Below the pieces are notes generated by a model. It had not been told where the DNA came from, did no database searches, and saw only the letters and a program-made list of their open reading frames with translations. Shown here in pieces: positions 36,116 to 44,652 of a stretch of 64,000 nt of DNA. Each line of letters starts with the position of its first letter. Positions within the stretch are counted from its first letter, which is position 1. Location of the stretch: contig NZ_KB913013.1 of NCBI RefSeq assembly GCF_000383955.1, positions 6,153,004 through 6,217,003 of the forward strand, written 5' to 3'. This DNA comes from Rudanella lutea DSM 19387 (GTDB taxonomy: Bacteria; Bacteroidota; Bacteroidia; Cytophagales; Spirosomataceae). The translations under genes were made by a program, and so were the position numbers.

Positions 36116-39100
36116 ATGATGGACTTCTATCCCAACCGAACTATACCTTGCTTATCGTTTCTGGCCCGATGGGCTTGCCTCCTCGCCGGTCTTGTGGGCG
36201 CATATCTGTCCCATGCCGGGCCAGTCCTGCAAACCGAAAACCGGCCGGTCATTATCTCCGACTTGTTATTTGAGCATTTCCGTAGCCGACAGGGTCTGCC
36301 CGACGACCGCATCCGGGCGTTCCATCAGGATCGGCAGGGTTACCTCTGGGTGGGTACAATGAACGGGCTCGCCCGATACGATGGGTACTCATTTCGGAAA
36401 TTCTACCGGCAGCCGGGACCGAACGGGCTGGTGGGTAACTGGATCAATGCCATCTGCGAAGACAGCAGCGGGAATCTGTGGTTTGGCACCAAAGAAGGAC
36501 TGAGTTTTTTCGACCGGCAACGCGAGCAGTTTACCAGCTTCCGGCAGCAGCCCGGCAAGGCAAATTCATTGGTCAACAACCTGATTACCTCGCTTTGTTT
36601 TGATCGGCAGGGGGTGTTGTGGATTGGCACAGCGGGTGGGTTGTGCGCCTACGACCCGGCCCGGCAGACGTTTCGGCAGTACCGGCAATACCCGCTCAAC
36701 GAGTACATCGCCCGAATTATCCGCTCCGATGGCCCCTACCTCTGGGTGGCGACCAATGCCGGGCCGGTGCGGTTCGATGTGCGGACGCAGACCGGGCAGC
36801 ACTTTCCGGTCGAAGCCCGACCCGGTCCCTACGGGGAGCGGTTCTGGTCGGTGATTGAACTGAACCGCCAACTGTACTTAGGCACGGGAGCTGAGGGTTT
36901 GCTCCGGCTCCGGTTCGATGCCAAACAGAACCGCTACGTGGGCTTTGAATCGGTGAACCGGTTTGCAGGCAGCACGGCCTCCCTCGACCGCACCGAGATT
37001 TACGATATTTGCCCGACGCCCGCGGGGGGCGTGTGGCTGGGTACCAACCGGGGCGTGGCCTATATTGACCGGCTGGGGCACCCCGACGCCCGTTTGCAAC
37101 TGGTACAACACAACCCCGTGGTGGAGCAAAGCCTCAGCCACGACCGGGTATACCGGCTTCTGCTCGACCGAACGCAGGTGCTTTGGTGCGGCACCGAGAT
37201 GGGGCTGAACAAGCTCGATCTGGGTCAGATGCCTTTTCGGTATTTCACCTTTGCCAATCAACAGTCTAAAGATCAGATCCGTAGTATCACCGCCGACCGC
37301 CGGGGCACCATCTGGCTCGGCACGAGTAAATCGGGCCTGTATGCTTACCAACCCGCCGACCGCTCGTCGGCGTATTATCGGCTGGGTACCGATGCCGGTT
37401 TTCAGAATTACCACCGCTCGGTGGCCATCGACAGCGCGCAACGCCTGTACGTGGGCACGCTCAATGGGGTGTTTCGGCTCGATGCCGCGCGACCTTCGGC
37501 CGTGATCGACGTGCTGCCCGGCACTACCGTGTTTGCCATGCTGACCGATTCGCGCGGGCGGGTCTGGATTGGCACCCGGCAGGGTCTGCTCCGCATCGGG
37601 CCCGATGGTAGCCGTACCAACGTGCCCATCCGAGCGGCCAATGCCGAACTGGTGCGGGCTATTTTTGAAGATCACCGGGGCGGTATCTGGATCGGTTTTG
37701 AAAACGCGGGCCTGTTTTATCTGGATCCCAATACGGGGCAGGTTACCCACCTGTCGGCAACGTCGGCGGGGCAGGGGTTGCTGGGCTCCACGGTCTACGC
37801 CATTGTCGAACAACCCAAAGGCACGATTTGGGTCGGTACCGAGTCGGGGCTGAACAAACTGACGCTTGGGCCAGCGCACCGAAATAGGGGAACCTCTACG
37901 CCGGGGCCGATAATGGTGGCGCAGTACACCGAAAAAGACGGCCTGCCCGATCCCTCAGTCAACGGTATTTTACCCGATCGGCAGGGGCATTTGTGGATGA
38001 GCACACTCAAAGGACTGGTGCGTTTCGAACCGGCCAATGCGTCGGTGCGGGTGTACCTGCCCACCCTTATTTTCAGCCATAACTGCCACTACCGCTTTCC
38101 CGACGGGCGGTTGGTGTTTGGCACTGCCGATGGGTTTGTGCTGTTCGACCCCGCCCGGATTCCGACCGACGATTCGCCCCCACGCGTGGTGATCGACAAC
38201 CTCAAACTGTTTAACCGCGAAGTGAGCATCGGGCAAACGCTCAACGACGATGTTCTGCTGCCCCGTACCCTTTCTGACTTGCCAACCCTCCAACTGAATT
38301 ACCGCAACAATGTGTTTACGGTGGGTTTTACGGCGCTTCATTTTGTGAACCCCGCCCGGAATCGCTACGGCTATCGGCTTGTAGGCTTCGACCGAAACTG
38401 GACGCTCACCGATGCGGGCAACCGGTCGGCTACCTACACCAACCTCGACCCCGGTACGTACCGGTTTGAGGTTCGGGCGGCCAACAATGTGGGGCATTGG
38501 GTGAGCGCACCCACCGTGCTGACGGTTGAGATGTTGCCGCCCCCCTGGAAAACCTGGTGGGCCTACACGTTGTATGTCCTGTTGCTGGCGGGGGCGCTGT
38601 ACGCGGTTGGGCGGTATCTGCTGCTGGTGGCCCGTCAGCGGCAACAGTTGCTGTTTGAGCAGCGCGAGAAAGAGCAGATGCAGAAGCTCAACGGACTCAA
38701 GCTGGAGTTTTTTACCGACATCTCGCACGAATTCAGAACCCCCCTCACGCTCATTACCAGCCCCGTTGAAGATTTACTGACTAACCCGAATCTCGACCGG
38801 AAAACCCGCGCGACCGTGCAGCTGATTCAGCGCAACTGCCAGAAACTGCTCCATCTGCTCGACGAACTGATGACGTTTCAGAAACTCGAACAGGGTAAAC
38901 TCAAGCTTAAACCGGAGGAGCTGGATCTAGTGGCTTTCGCCCGCGAAGTATTCGACAGTTTCGAACCACTGACGGTAAAAAATGGCCTTGATTACCGATT
39001 TACGGCCTCAACGCCTTCCCTGCGGTTTACGGGCGATCCCGATAAGCTCGAAAAAATTCTAAACAACCTCCTGAACAACGCCATCAAGTTTACGCCATCG

Positions 39101-40240
39101 GGCGGGTACGTGCAGTTGAAGCTGACGGTTAATCCCGGCCTGCAGCAGGTGGTGATCGAGGTGGAGGACTCGGGCAAGGGCATCACGCCCGATGAGCGGC
39201 AGCACCTGTTTGAGCGATTTTTTCAGTCCGAAACCAACAAGTATGGTGTTGGCGTAGGGCTTTCGCTCACCAAAAGTCTGGTAGAACTGCATGGAGGTCA
39301 GATCGGGGTAGAGAGTGAGCCCGGTCGGCGGACCTGTTTTACAATCACCTTGCCCGCGCCACTTGCCCCGCTTACAACCGCGGCTCCGCCGGTAGTGCGG
39401 GAGGTTGCGCCTGAGCCGCTTACCCCGGCTTTACCCACCCGCCCGGTTTTGCCGCTGCGCGACGACCGGCCGGTGTTGCTCATTGCCGACGACCATGATG
39501 ATATCCTTGACTATCTCGAAGGGCTTTTTGCCCATAGTTACCGAATTGTCAGGGCTGCCAACGGGGTTGAGGCTCTGCGGGCGATTGGGAAGGGAGAACC
39601 TGATCTGATTATCAGTGACGTAATGATGCCCGAAATGGACGGGATCACCCTTTGCCGCACGCTCAAAACTGACCTGAACACCTGCCATATTCCGCTTATT
39701 TTGCTGACGGCTCGCTCGGCCATTGCGCATCAGATCGAGGGCATCGGTACCGGGGCCGACGACTACGTACCCAAGCCGTTTCATCCCGAACTGCTGCGGG
39801 TGCGGGTGCAGAGTTTGCTGGAGTCGCGGCAACGGCTGTTCGAAAAGTTTCGGGCGGGTGGGGCTGTTCTCCCTAAAGACATCGCCCGGAACCCGCTCGA
39901 TGAGGCTTTCCTGCAAAAGGTGATGGACATTGTGACGGCCAACCTGAGCAACGACGAGTTTAGCGTGGAGCAACTCGGCGAAGGGGTAAACATGAGCCGG
40001 AGCAACCTATTTCGAAAACTGAAAGCCCTCACTGATCAAACCCCGGTCGAATTTATTTACTACCTCCGGCTCAAGCACGCGGAGCAGCTCCTGCTCGAAC
40101 GTCGGCTGAATATTTCCCAGATAGCCTTTGAAGTTGGCTTCAAAAGTGCGTCGGCCTTCAGCAAGGCGTTTCGTAACCAGTTTGGCAAAGCTCCCAGCGA
40201 ATATCTGAGCGATAAACTTGCCGGGCAGCTGTCACCCTAA
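36116..40240 (+). CDS. Hybrid two-component sensor/regulator (HTCS) of glycan-utilisation type
   Basis: A 1374-residue one-protein signalling system. Signal peptide, then about 14 propeller-type repeats (YLWVGTMNGLARYDG and the like, residues of about 60-700), a Y_Y_Y domain (about 720-800), a transmembrane helix (about 814-836), histidine kinase with phospho-acceptor His871 in DISHEFRTPL and an HATPase domain, a receiver with phospho-acceptor Asp1168 in ISDVMMPEMDG, and an AraC-type helix-turn-helix at the C-terminus. The periplasmic part senses an oligosaccharide and the AraC part switches on the divergent operon. All key residues are present. A second ATG at 36119 is possible. Confidence 0.95.
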   Translation: MMDFYPNRTIPCLSFLARWACLLAGLVGAYLSHAGPVLQTENRPVIISDLLFEHFRSRQGLPDDRIRAFHQDRQGYLWVGTMNGLARYDGYSFRKFYRQPGPNGLVGNWINAICEDSSGNLWFGTKEGLSFFDRQREQFTSFRQQPGKANSLVNNLITSLCFDRQGVLWIGTAGGLCAYDPARQTFRQYRQYPLNEYIARIIRSDGPYLWVATNAGPVRFDVRTQTGQHFPVEARPGPYGERFWSVIELNRQLYLGTGAEGLLRLRFDAKQNRYVGFESVNRFAGSTASLDRTEIYDICPTPAGGVWLGTNRGVAYIDRLGHPDARLQLVQHNPVVEQSLSHDRVYRLLLDRTQVLWCGTEMGLNKLDLGQMPFRYFTFANQQSKDQIRSITADRRGTIWLGTSKSGLYAYQPADRSSAYYRLGTDAGFQNYHRSVAIDSAQRLYVGTLNGVFRLDAARPSAVIDVLPGTTVFAMLTDSRGRVWIGTRQGLLRIGPDGSRTNVPIRAANAELVRAIFEDHRGGIWIGFENAGLFYLDPNTGQVTHLSATSAGQGLLGSTVYAIVEQPKGTIWVGTESGLNKLTLGPAHRNRGTSTPGPIMVAQYTEKDGLPDPSVNGILPDRQGHLWMSTLKGLVRFEPANASVRVYLPTLIFSHNCHYRFPDGRLVFGTADGFVLFDPARIPTDDSPPRVVIDNLKLFNREVSIGQTLNDDVLLPRTLSDLPTLQLNYRNNVFTVGFTALHFVNPARNRYGYRLVGFDRNWTLTDAGNRSATYTNLDPGTYRFEVRAANNVGHWVSAPTVLTVEMLPPPWKTWWAYTLYVLLLAGALYAVGRYLLLVARQRQQLLFEQREKEQMQKLNGLKLEFFTDISHEFRTPLTLITSPVEDLLTNPNLDRKTRATVQLIQRNCQKLLHLLDELMTFQKLEQGKLKLKPEELDLVAFAREVFDSFEPLTVKNGLDYRFTASTPSLRFTGDPDKLEKILNNLLNNAIKFTPSGGYVQLKLTVNPGLQQVVIEVEDSGKGITPDERQHLFERFFQSETNKYGVGVGLSLTKSLVELHGGQIGVESEPGRRTCFTITLPAPLAPLTTAAPPVVREVAPEPLTPALPTRPVLPLRDDRPVLLIADDHDDILDYLEGLFAHSYRIVRAANGVEALRAIGKGEPDLIISDVMMPEMDGITLCRTLKTDLNTCHIPLILLTARSAIAHQIEGIGTGADDYVPKPFHPELLRVRVQSLLESRQRLFEKFRAGGAVLPKDIARNPLDEAFLQKVMDIVTANLSNDEFSVEQLGEGVNMSRSNLFRKLKALTDQTPVEFIYYLRLKHAEQLLLERRLNISQIAFEVGFKSASAFSKAFRNQFGKAPSEYLSDKLAGQLSP

Positions 40241-40280
40241 CCCTGCCTAAACGAGGTGACGGCTTCGGGCAAAGGCCGGC

Positions 40281-40649
40281 TTATTCCTCGCGCTGACTAT
40301 ACACCGATTTCCGGTAGGCGATACCCCAACTGGCCAGTTCCAGAATAAGCGGGGCCAGCGTTTTGCCGTGCTCGGTGATGCTGTATTCCACCGTGATGGG
40401 CTTGGTGTTCATTACCGTTCGGCTGACTAACTGATTCATTTCCAAGTCCTGGAGCTCTTTTGAGAGCATTTTGGTGCCGATCCCCCGAACCTCCCGGAGC
40501 AAATCCATAAAACCGAGCTTGTTGCCCTCAATGAGCGTACCCAAGATCTGAAATTTCCATTTGCCCGACAGTACGCTCATCGCATCGCCAATGGCCTGCA
40601 TCCGAACCTGACATACGGGCGTGTCGTTTACCTGTGCCTTCTTTTTCAT
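40281..40649 (-). CDS. HxlR-family transcriptional regulator
   Basis: A 122-residue winged-helix regulator from ATG 40649 (MKKKAQVNDTPV); the frame is open to 40736, but the shorter form has the usual family length. Cys near residue 13 (PVCQVR) is at the place of the conserved redox-responsive cysteine of this family. The core LSGKWKFQILGTLIEGN and LSKELQDLEMNQLVSR is typical. Divergent from the DsbA-like gene, which is its likely target; a palindrome lies in its own leader. The signal is unknown; quinones or oxidants are common for the family. Confidence 0.85.
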   Translation of the reverse strand: MKKKAQVNDTPVCQVRMQAIGDAMSVLSGKWKFQILGTLIEGNKLGFMDLLREVRGIGTKMLSKELQDLEMNQLVSRTVMNTKPITVEYSITEHGKTLAPLILELASWGIAYRKSVYSQREE

Positions 40650-40695
40650 AGTCTGTTGTTGGTTAATCAGTTGATTATCTGATAAATGGGTAAAT

Positions 40696-40768
40696 GTAGT
40701 TTCTTCGAGGAAACTACTTTCTAAAAGGAAACGCATAGCAAATGTACAGCATTAGCTCGGTAGTTTTG
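40696..40768. promoter_or_regulatory. Divergent hxlR/dsbA-like control region with 8-bp inverted repeat
   Basis: GTAGTTTC at 40696-40703 and GAAACTAC at 40710-40717 are exact reverse complements with a TCGA-centred spacer. A minus-strand -7 element TACATTTG (40739-40746) would drive the regulator, and a plus-strand TAGTTTTG (40761-40768) would drive the DsbA-like gene. The palindrome lies in the regulator's leader and is a candidate HxlR site. Confidence 0.55.
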
Positions 40769-40812
40769 TTCTGTCATTCACCCGCCAAACGGCACTGGAT
40801 CGGCAACCGACC

Positions 40813-41796
40813 ATGATTTACAAATTTGTATTAACCATCCTGACCATGCTTGGCAGCGTAGGCTGCGGAGCTCAGACAACGAGAAAAATGGAAGAACTTA
40901 AAAATCCACTCTTGTGCGACCCGGCCGAGGGCATCTGCGCCATCCCAGATAGCACCACCGGCACCACCGTTTCGGTACAAACCGCCGATAAACCCATAAA
41001 GGTACTTTACTTCACCGACCCCATCTGCTCATCGTGCTGGGGCATTGAACCACAACTGCGAAAGTTGAAACTCGAATACGGCAACAGTGTCGAAATCGAA
41101 TACCGGATGGGCGGCTTACTGCCCGACTGGAGCTACAATAGCGGGGGTATCAGCAAGCCCTCCGACGTGGCCCATCACTGGGATGAAGTGAGCGTGCACT
41201 ACGATATGCCTATTGATGGTGATGTTTGGCTTGAAGACCCGCTCGCGTCATCGTATCCGCCTTCCATTGCGTTCAAAGCGGCTCAGATGCAGGACAAAGC
41301 AAAGGCGGTGCTGTTTTTGCGCGAGCTTCGGGAACTGGTTTTCCTGAAGAAAAAGAACATCGCAAAATGGGAAAACATGGCTCTTGCCGCCCGCAAGGTG
41401 GGGTTGAATGTTGATCAGCTTAAAGCCGATGTCGATGGTAAGGCCAAAACTGCCTTCGAAGACGACCTGAAACTGGCCAGGTCGATGGGGGTTCGGGGCT
41501 TCCCGACGCTGTTTTTTGCCAATAACCAGGGCAATGGCGAGGTGGTATATGGAACCAAACCTTACTCGTTTTATGAGGTGGCCGTGTTGAAACTGCACGG
41601 AAACGCCACCAAAAAGGAATACGGTAAAGACCCGCAATCGCTCTTTTCGGTTTATCGTTCACTGACGGCCAAAGAGTACGGCGAACTATCGGGTACACCG
41701 AGAGCTACAGCCGAAGCACAACTGGACGAACTGACCGCGCAGGGGTATCTGGAAAAACTGACCACCAAAAACGGCTCGATCTGGACCAAAAAGTAA
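40813..41796 (+). CDS. DsbA-family (FrnE/YjbH-like) thiol protein, possible lipoprotein
   Basis: A 327-residue thioredoxin-fold protein with active site CSSC in FTDPICSSCWG and the cis-proline region GVRGFPTLFF. The body resembles cytoplasmic DsbA-family proteins beginning NPLLCDPAEGIC. Here an extra N-terminus reads as a lipoprotein signal (LGSVGC, cysteine at residue 18). If translation starts at ATG 40888 (MEELKNPLLC) the protein is cytoplasmic instead. It is divergent from an HxlR regulator, a combination that suggests a thiol or oxidant stress role. Reaction and partners not known. Confidence 0.75.
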   Translation: MIYKFVLTILTMLGSVGCGAQTTRKMEELKNPLLCDPAEGICAIPDSTTGTTVSVQTADKPIKVLYFTDPICSSCWGIEPQLRKLKLEYGNSVEIEYRMGGLLPDWSYNSGGISKPSDVAHHWDEVSVHYDMPIDGDVWLEDPLASSYPPSIAFKAAQMQDKAKAVLFLRELRELVFLKKKNIAKWENMALAARKVGLNVDQLKADVDGKAKTAFEDDLKLARSMGVRGFPTLFFANNQGNGEVVYGTKPYSFYEVAVLKLHGNATKKEYGKDPQSLFSVYRSLTAKEYGELSGTPRATAEAQLDELTAQGYLEKLTTKNGSIWTKK

Positions 41797-41871
41797 GCCG
41801 ACCTATCATGACCGATGCTTTGGTAAAGGTTCAGTTGTTCGTGTACGGGTTGAAGGTGTGTTGTATCCGGG

Positions 41872-41921
41872 CCGGAAGGCTCAGCGGATGTAATTTAGTC
41901 CGTTGAGCCTTCCGGTTTTTT
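41872..41921 (+). terminator. Rho-independent terminator after the DsbA-like gene
   Basis: Stem 41872-41888 with 41899-41915 (core CCGGAAGGCTCA / TGAGCCTTCCGG, one mismatch further in), followed by six T at 41916-41921. It stands 75 bases after the stop codon and separates this gene from the TetR unit. Confidence 0.92.
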
Positions 41922-41964
41922 ATGGATTGATAAACCGGGCAACTCAGATGCAGATAACTTTTCT

Positions 41965-42005
41965 CTTAAATTTTGAACAATGTTCAAAATTTAAGTTTAG
42001 CTTTG
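41965..42005 (+). promoter_or_regulatory. TetR promoter with perfect 31-bp palindromic operator
   Basis: 41965-41995 is a perfect palindrome with a single central base; its heart is GAACAATGTTC. A promoter is embedded: TTTTG at 41971-41975, 22-base spacer, TAGCTTTG at 41998-42005. The operator thus covers the -33 element and spacer, which would give strong autorepression. Confidence 0.8.
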
Positions 42006-42022
42006 CAACGTAATGATAGAAC

Positions 42023-42631
42023 ATGGGAGTCGCCGAACGCAAAGCAAAAGAAAAGGAAGAATTACGCAACCACATTTTGGCTGCAGCCATGCGGCTGTTT
42101 GCCGAAAAAGGAGTGGATAACGTAACCATCCGTAACATTGCCGACGCGGCCGAGTACAGTGTAGGGACAGTCTATGTCTATTTCAAAGACAAGAGTGCAA
42201 TTCTGCATGCCCTACATACGCAGGGGTTCTCGGACCTACGAAGCCGGTTTCAGATTCTGACGTATGTGGCGGATCCGATGGAGCGGCTGAAGGCCTCCGG
42301 GCATGTGTATGTGCAGTTTGCTGTCGAGAATCCCCATATGTACCAGCTTATGTTTAGCGTTGCCGACCCCATCGATCACGTCGAGTGTGCTCCTGATGGC
42401 AAATGGCATGAAGGGCAGAGCACGTTCAATTTTTTGCGGAACATGGTTCAGGCATGCGTGGATGCCGGGCATTTCGGCGGACATCAACCCGTCGCGCTGG
42501 CGTATTTGATCTGGGGTGCAGTGCATGGTATTTGCTCACTGTCCATCATGAAGCGGGCGTCGGTCACCGAATTAAGCAACCCCGTTGGCGAAGGATTGGC
42601 CGAATTCTTACGGCTACTGGACAAGCTCTAA
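42023..42631 (+). CDS. TetR/AcrR-family repressor
   Basis: A 202-residue regulator with an N-terminal helix-turn-helix (LFAEKGVDNVTIRNIADAAEYSVGTVYVYFKDK, residues of about 25-57 in the usual TetR form) and an unconserved helical ligand domain with several Cys, His and Met residues. Upstream is a perfect palindromic operator, and a shorter copy lies after the gene in front of the SDR gene, so it most likely controls itself and the next two genes. The inducer is unknown. Confidence 0.88.
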   Translation: MGVAERKAKEKEELRNHILAAAMRLFAEKGVDNVTIRNIADAAEYSVGTVYVYFKDKSAILHALHTQGFSDLRSRFQILTYVADPMERLKASGHVYVQFAVENPHMYQLMFSVADPIDHVECAPDGKWHEGQSTFNFLRNMVQACVDAGHFGGHQPVALAYLIWGAVHGICSLSIMKRASVTELSNPVGEGLAEFLRLLDKL

Positions 42632-42648
42632 ATTTTTTGCCCAATTAA

Positions 42649-42661
42649 TGAACAATGTTCA
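42649..42661 (+). promoter_or_regulatory. Second TetR operator core before the SDR gene
   Basis: TGAACAATGTTCA repeats the 13-bp centre of the palindrome at 41965-41995, and the AAATTTAAA to its right resembles the outer part. A possible -7 element TAATCTTG (42692-42699, one mismatch to TAnnTTTG) lies between it and the SDR start. This links the SDR gene to the TetR regulon. Confidence 0.65.
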
Positions 42662-42725
42662 AATTTAAATCGCAGTTCAAATAGTAGTCTGTAATCTTGT
42701 CATATTCCTGAAATAAACCGTAGAA

Positions 42726-43553
42726 ATGACACTATCAGAAAACGAAAAAAAGCGTCTGCGAAACCGGTACGGTTCGTGGGCAGTGGTAACCGGAGCCTCG
42801 TCGGGTATCGGTCGGGAGCTGGCCAAACAGCTGGCGAGTGCGGGTTTTGGGCTGGTGCTGGTGGCCCGGCGCGAAGCAGTGCTGGCTGAGGTTGCCAGCG
42901 AACTGCAGCAAACCTATCAAACCGAGGTTCGGCTTGTGCTGGCCGATCTGGCCGGGCCGGCTGGTGTAGCCGCGCTCGTCAAAGCCACGGAGTCGCTCGG
43001 AGTGGGGCTGCTGGTGGCGTCAGCGGGCTTCGGTACGTCGGGGCAACTGGTCGACGCCGACCTGGAGGACGAAGTTGACATGTTGCGCGTGAATTGCGAA
43101 GCCTTGTTGCGGTTGACCCATGAGTTTGGGCGTCGGTTTGCCGGACAGGGTAGGGGTGGGCTCATTCTGTTATCATCCATGGTGGCTTTTCAGGGGGTAC
43201 CCTTTGCGGCTCATTATGCGGCTACCAAAGCGTATGTGCAAACCCTGGCGGAAGGGCTCAGCCGCGAACTGAAACCGGCCGGGGTCGATGTGTTGGCCGC
43301 AGCGCCGGGCCCGGTTCGGAGTGGGTTTGGGAGCCGTGCCAATATGCGGATGGACATGGCTCTGGAGCCCGAACAGGTGGGCGTACCAATTCTGAAGGCC
43401 CTGGGTCGGCAGACGACGGTGTTGCCGGGGTGGCTGACCAAATTGCTGGTGTACAGTCTGCAGTTGGTGCCGCGTTCGATCAAAGTGCGCATCATGGAGC
43501 AGGTTATGGGAGGCATGACCCAACATCAACGCGTTGCAACGGTCGGGCTATGA
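42726..43553 (+). CDS. Short-chain dehydrogenase/reductase (SDR)
   Basis: A 275-residue NAD(P)-dependent oxidoreductase. Nucleotide-binding TGASSGIGRELAKQL near residue 20, an SAGFG block in place of the usual NNAG, and catalytic YAATK with Tyr and Lys both present. The C-terminal part has hydrophobic segments (LTKLLVYSLQLVPRS), as in membrane-associated SDR acyl-reductases. In an operon with the membrane protein that starts in its stop codon (ATGA) and controlled by the TetR repressor. The substrate is unknown. Confidence 0.85.
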   Translation: MTLSENEKKRLRNRYGSWAVVTGASSGIGRELAKQLASAGFGLVLVARREAVLAEVASELQQTYQTEVRLVLADLAGPAGVAALVKATESLGVGLLVASAGFGTSGQLVDADLEDEVDMLRVNCEALLRLTHEFGRRFAGQGRGGLILLSSMVAFQGVPFAAHYAATKAYVQTLAEGLSRELKPAGVDVLAAAPGPVRSGFGSRANMRMDMALEPEQVGVPILKALGRQTTVLPGWLTKLLVYSLQLVPRSIKVRIMEQVMGGMTQHQRVATVGL

Positions 43554-44332
43554 GGTATTTTCTGGAAACATTGCGGGTTCGTAATGAGCTTCTTTGGGGG
43601 TTTGGGTGGTTGTGCCTCGCCGGGGCTGTCGTTTGCTTAGTGCTGACGGCCTTCAGCCGAACGGAAGTATACGGGGCAAACGTCTGGTACAAACCGGTTA
43701 AGTTTTACCTGTCGGTGGCCATCTTTTCCTGGACGGTGGGTTGGTATAGCGCATACCTGCCGCAGACGCATTCGCTCACCTGGTTTTCGTGGAGCGTAAC
43801 CGTTTTGTTAAGTCTGGAACTGGTGTACATCACCGTGCAGGCGAGTCGGGGGCAGGCCTCGCATTTTAATACGTCAACCCCGTTTTACGCCTACATGTGG
43901 GTCGGAATGGCCCTTGCGGCCATTGGGGTCTCAATCTGGACAGCGTATCTGACGACGCGCTTCTTTGGCGAAGGACTTACGCCCTTGTCACCGGGTTATT
44001 TGTGGGCCATCCGGTTTGGGCTGGTGTGGTTTGTACTGTTTTCGTTGCAGGGTTTGATGATGGGTAGTCGCATGGCCCATTCGGTGGGCGGGGCCGATGG
44101 CGGGGCGGGCCTTCCGGTGCTAAACTGGAGCCGAAATCATGGCGATTTGCGGATTGCCCACTTTCTGGGGATGCACGCTCTTCAGATAATCCCGTTACTG
44201 GCTCACTACCTGCTCAAAGACCTGTGGCAGGTGATACTTATAGCGTTGCTGTATGCACTTGTGACGGTGGGCGTTTTGGTTCAGGCGTTGATGGGCAAAC
44301 CGCTGGCCCATCTGTGGGCGTCTCTGGGCTAA
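43550..44332 (+). CDS. Predicted seven-helix membrane protein
   Basis: A 260-residue integral membrane protein from ATG 43550, which overlaps the SDR stop as ATGA; the frame is open further upstream but inside the SDR gene. About seven hydrophobic helices are visible, with NVWYKPVKFYLSVAIFSW and MGSRMAHSVGGADGG between them. I know no function for it. Coupling to an SDR under TetR control suggests a joint task in lipid or small-hydrophobe metabolism, but this is a guess. Confidence 0.7.
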   Translation: MRYFLETLRVRNELLWGFGWLCLAGAVVCLVLTAFSRTEVYGANVWYKPVKFYLSVAIFSWTVGWYSAYLPQTHSLTWFSWSVTVLLSLELVYITVQASRGQASHFNTSTPFYAYMWVGMALAAIGVSIWTAYLTTRFFGEGLTPLSPGYLWAIRFGLVWFVLFSLQGLMMGSRMAHSVGGADGGAGLPVLNWSRNHGDLRIAHFLGMHALQIIPLLAHYLLKDLWQVILIALLYALVTVGVLVQALMGKPLAHLWASLG

Positions 44333-44401
44333 TAGGGACTGGACTCAAGGGGCTCATGTCGCCCCGGAGCACGGGTCAGGGCCCCCTCCTCTTTCTAACC
44401 A

Positions 44402-44563
44402 AACGTGAATTATCGATAATTGTATTACAACCAGCTGTTTAACAAATGATTGCTGACGCTTGGGCCTTCGACAGGCTCAGGCTGACTGGCGGCTCTCAAG
44501 TTTATAGTCAGCCTGAGCCTGTCGAAGGCCCAAGCGTCAGCCATTATGCATAATTCACGTTAA
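44402..44563. mobile_element. MITE-like palindromic element, copy 2
   Basis: About 162 bp. Ends AACGTGAATTAT and its complement ATAATTCACGTT match copy 1 (20254-20433). Two perfect 36-nt arms (44452-44487 and 44506-44541) fold on an 18-base loop, so the RNA or single-stranded DNA makes a very stable cruciform. No protein coding. The rest of this roughly 320-bp intergenic stretch (44333-44652) holds only the terminator at 44566-44600. Confidence 0.85.
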
Positions 44564-44565
44564 CA

Positions 44566-44600
44566 AAACAGGCTGTGAAAACCTCGTTCACAGCCTGTTT
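44566..44600 (-). terminator. Hairpin terminator of the large surface-protein gene
   Basis: A 14-bp perfect stem (44566-44579 with 44587-44600, AAACAGGCTGTGAA / TTCACAGCCTGTTT) with a 7-base loop. On the minus strand it is followed by TTTTG, a short T-run. It lies 53 bases after the stop of the gene at 44653. Confidence 0.7.
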
Positions 44601-44652
44601 GCATTACCTACCCTAAACCTAAGAACCTAAACACTTACGCCAATACGATCTG

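Noticed and set aside
36878..37879. 333-codon minus-strand frame inside the hybrid sensor gene
   Set aside because: It lies opposite propeller repeats of the sensor and shows no domain or start signal of its own.
40241..40280. Terminator between the sensor gene and the HxlR gene
   Set aside because: The gap contains only a weak GGC/GCC stem without a T-run.
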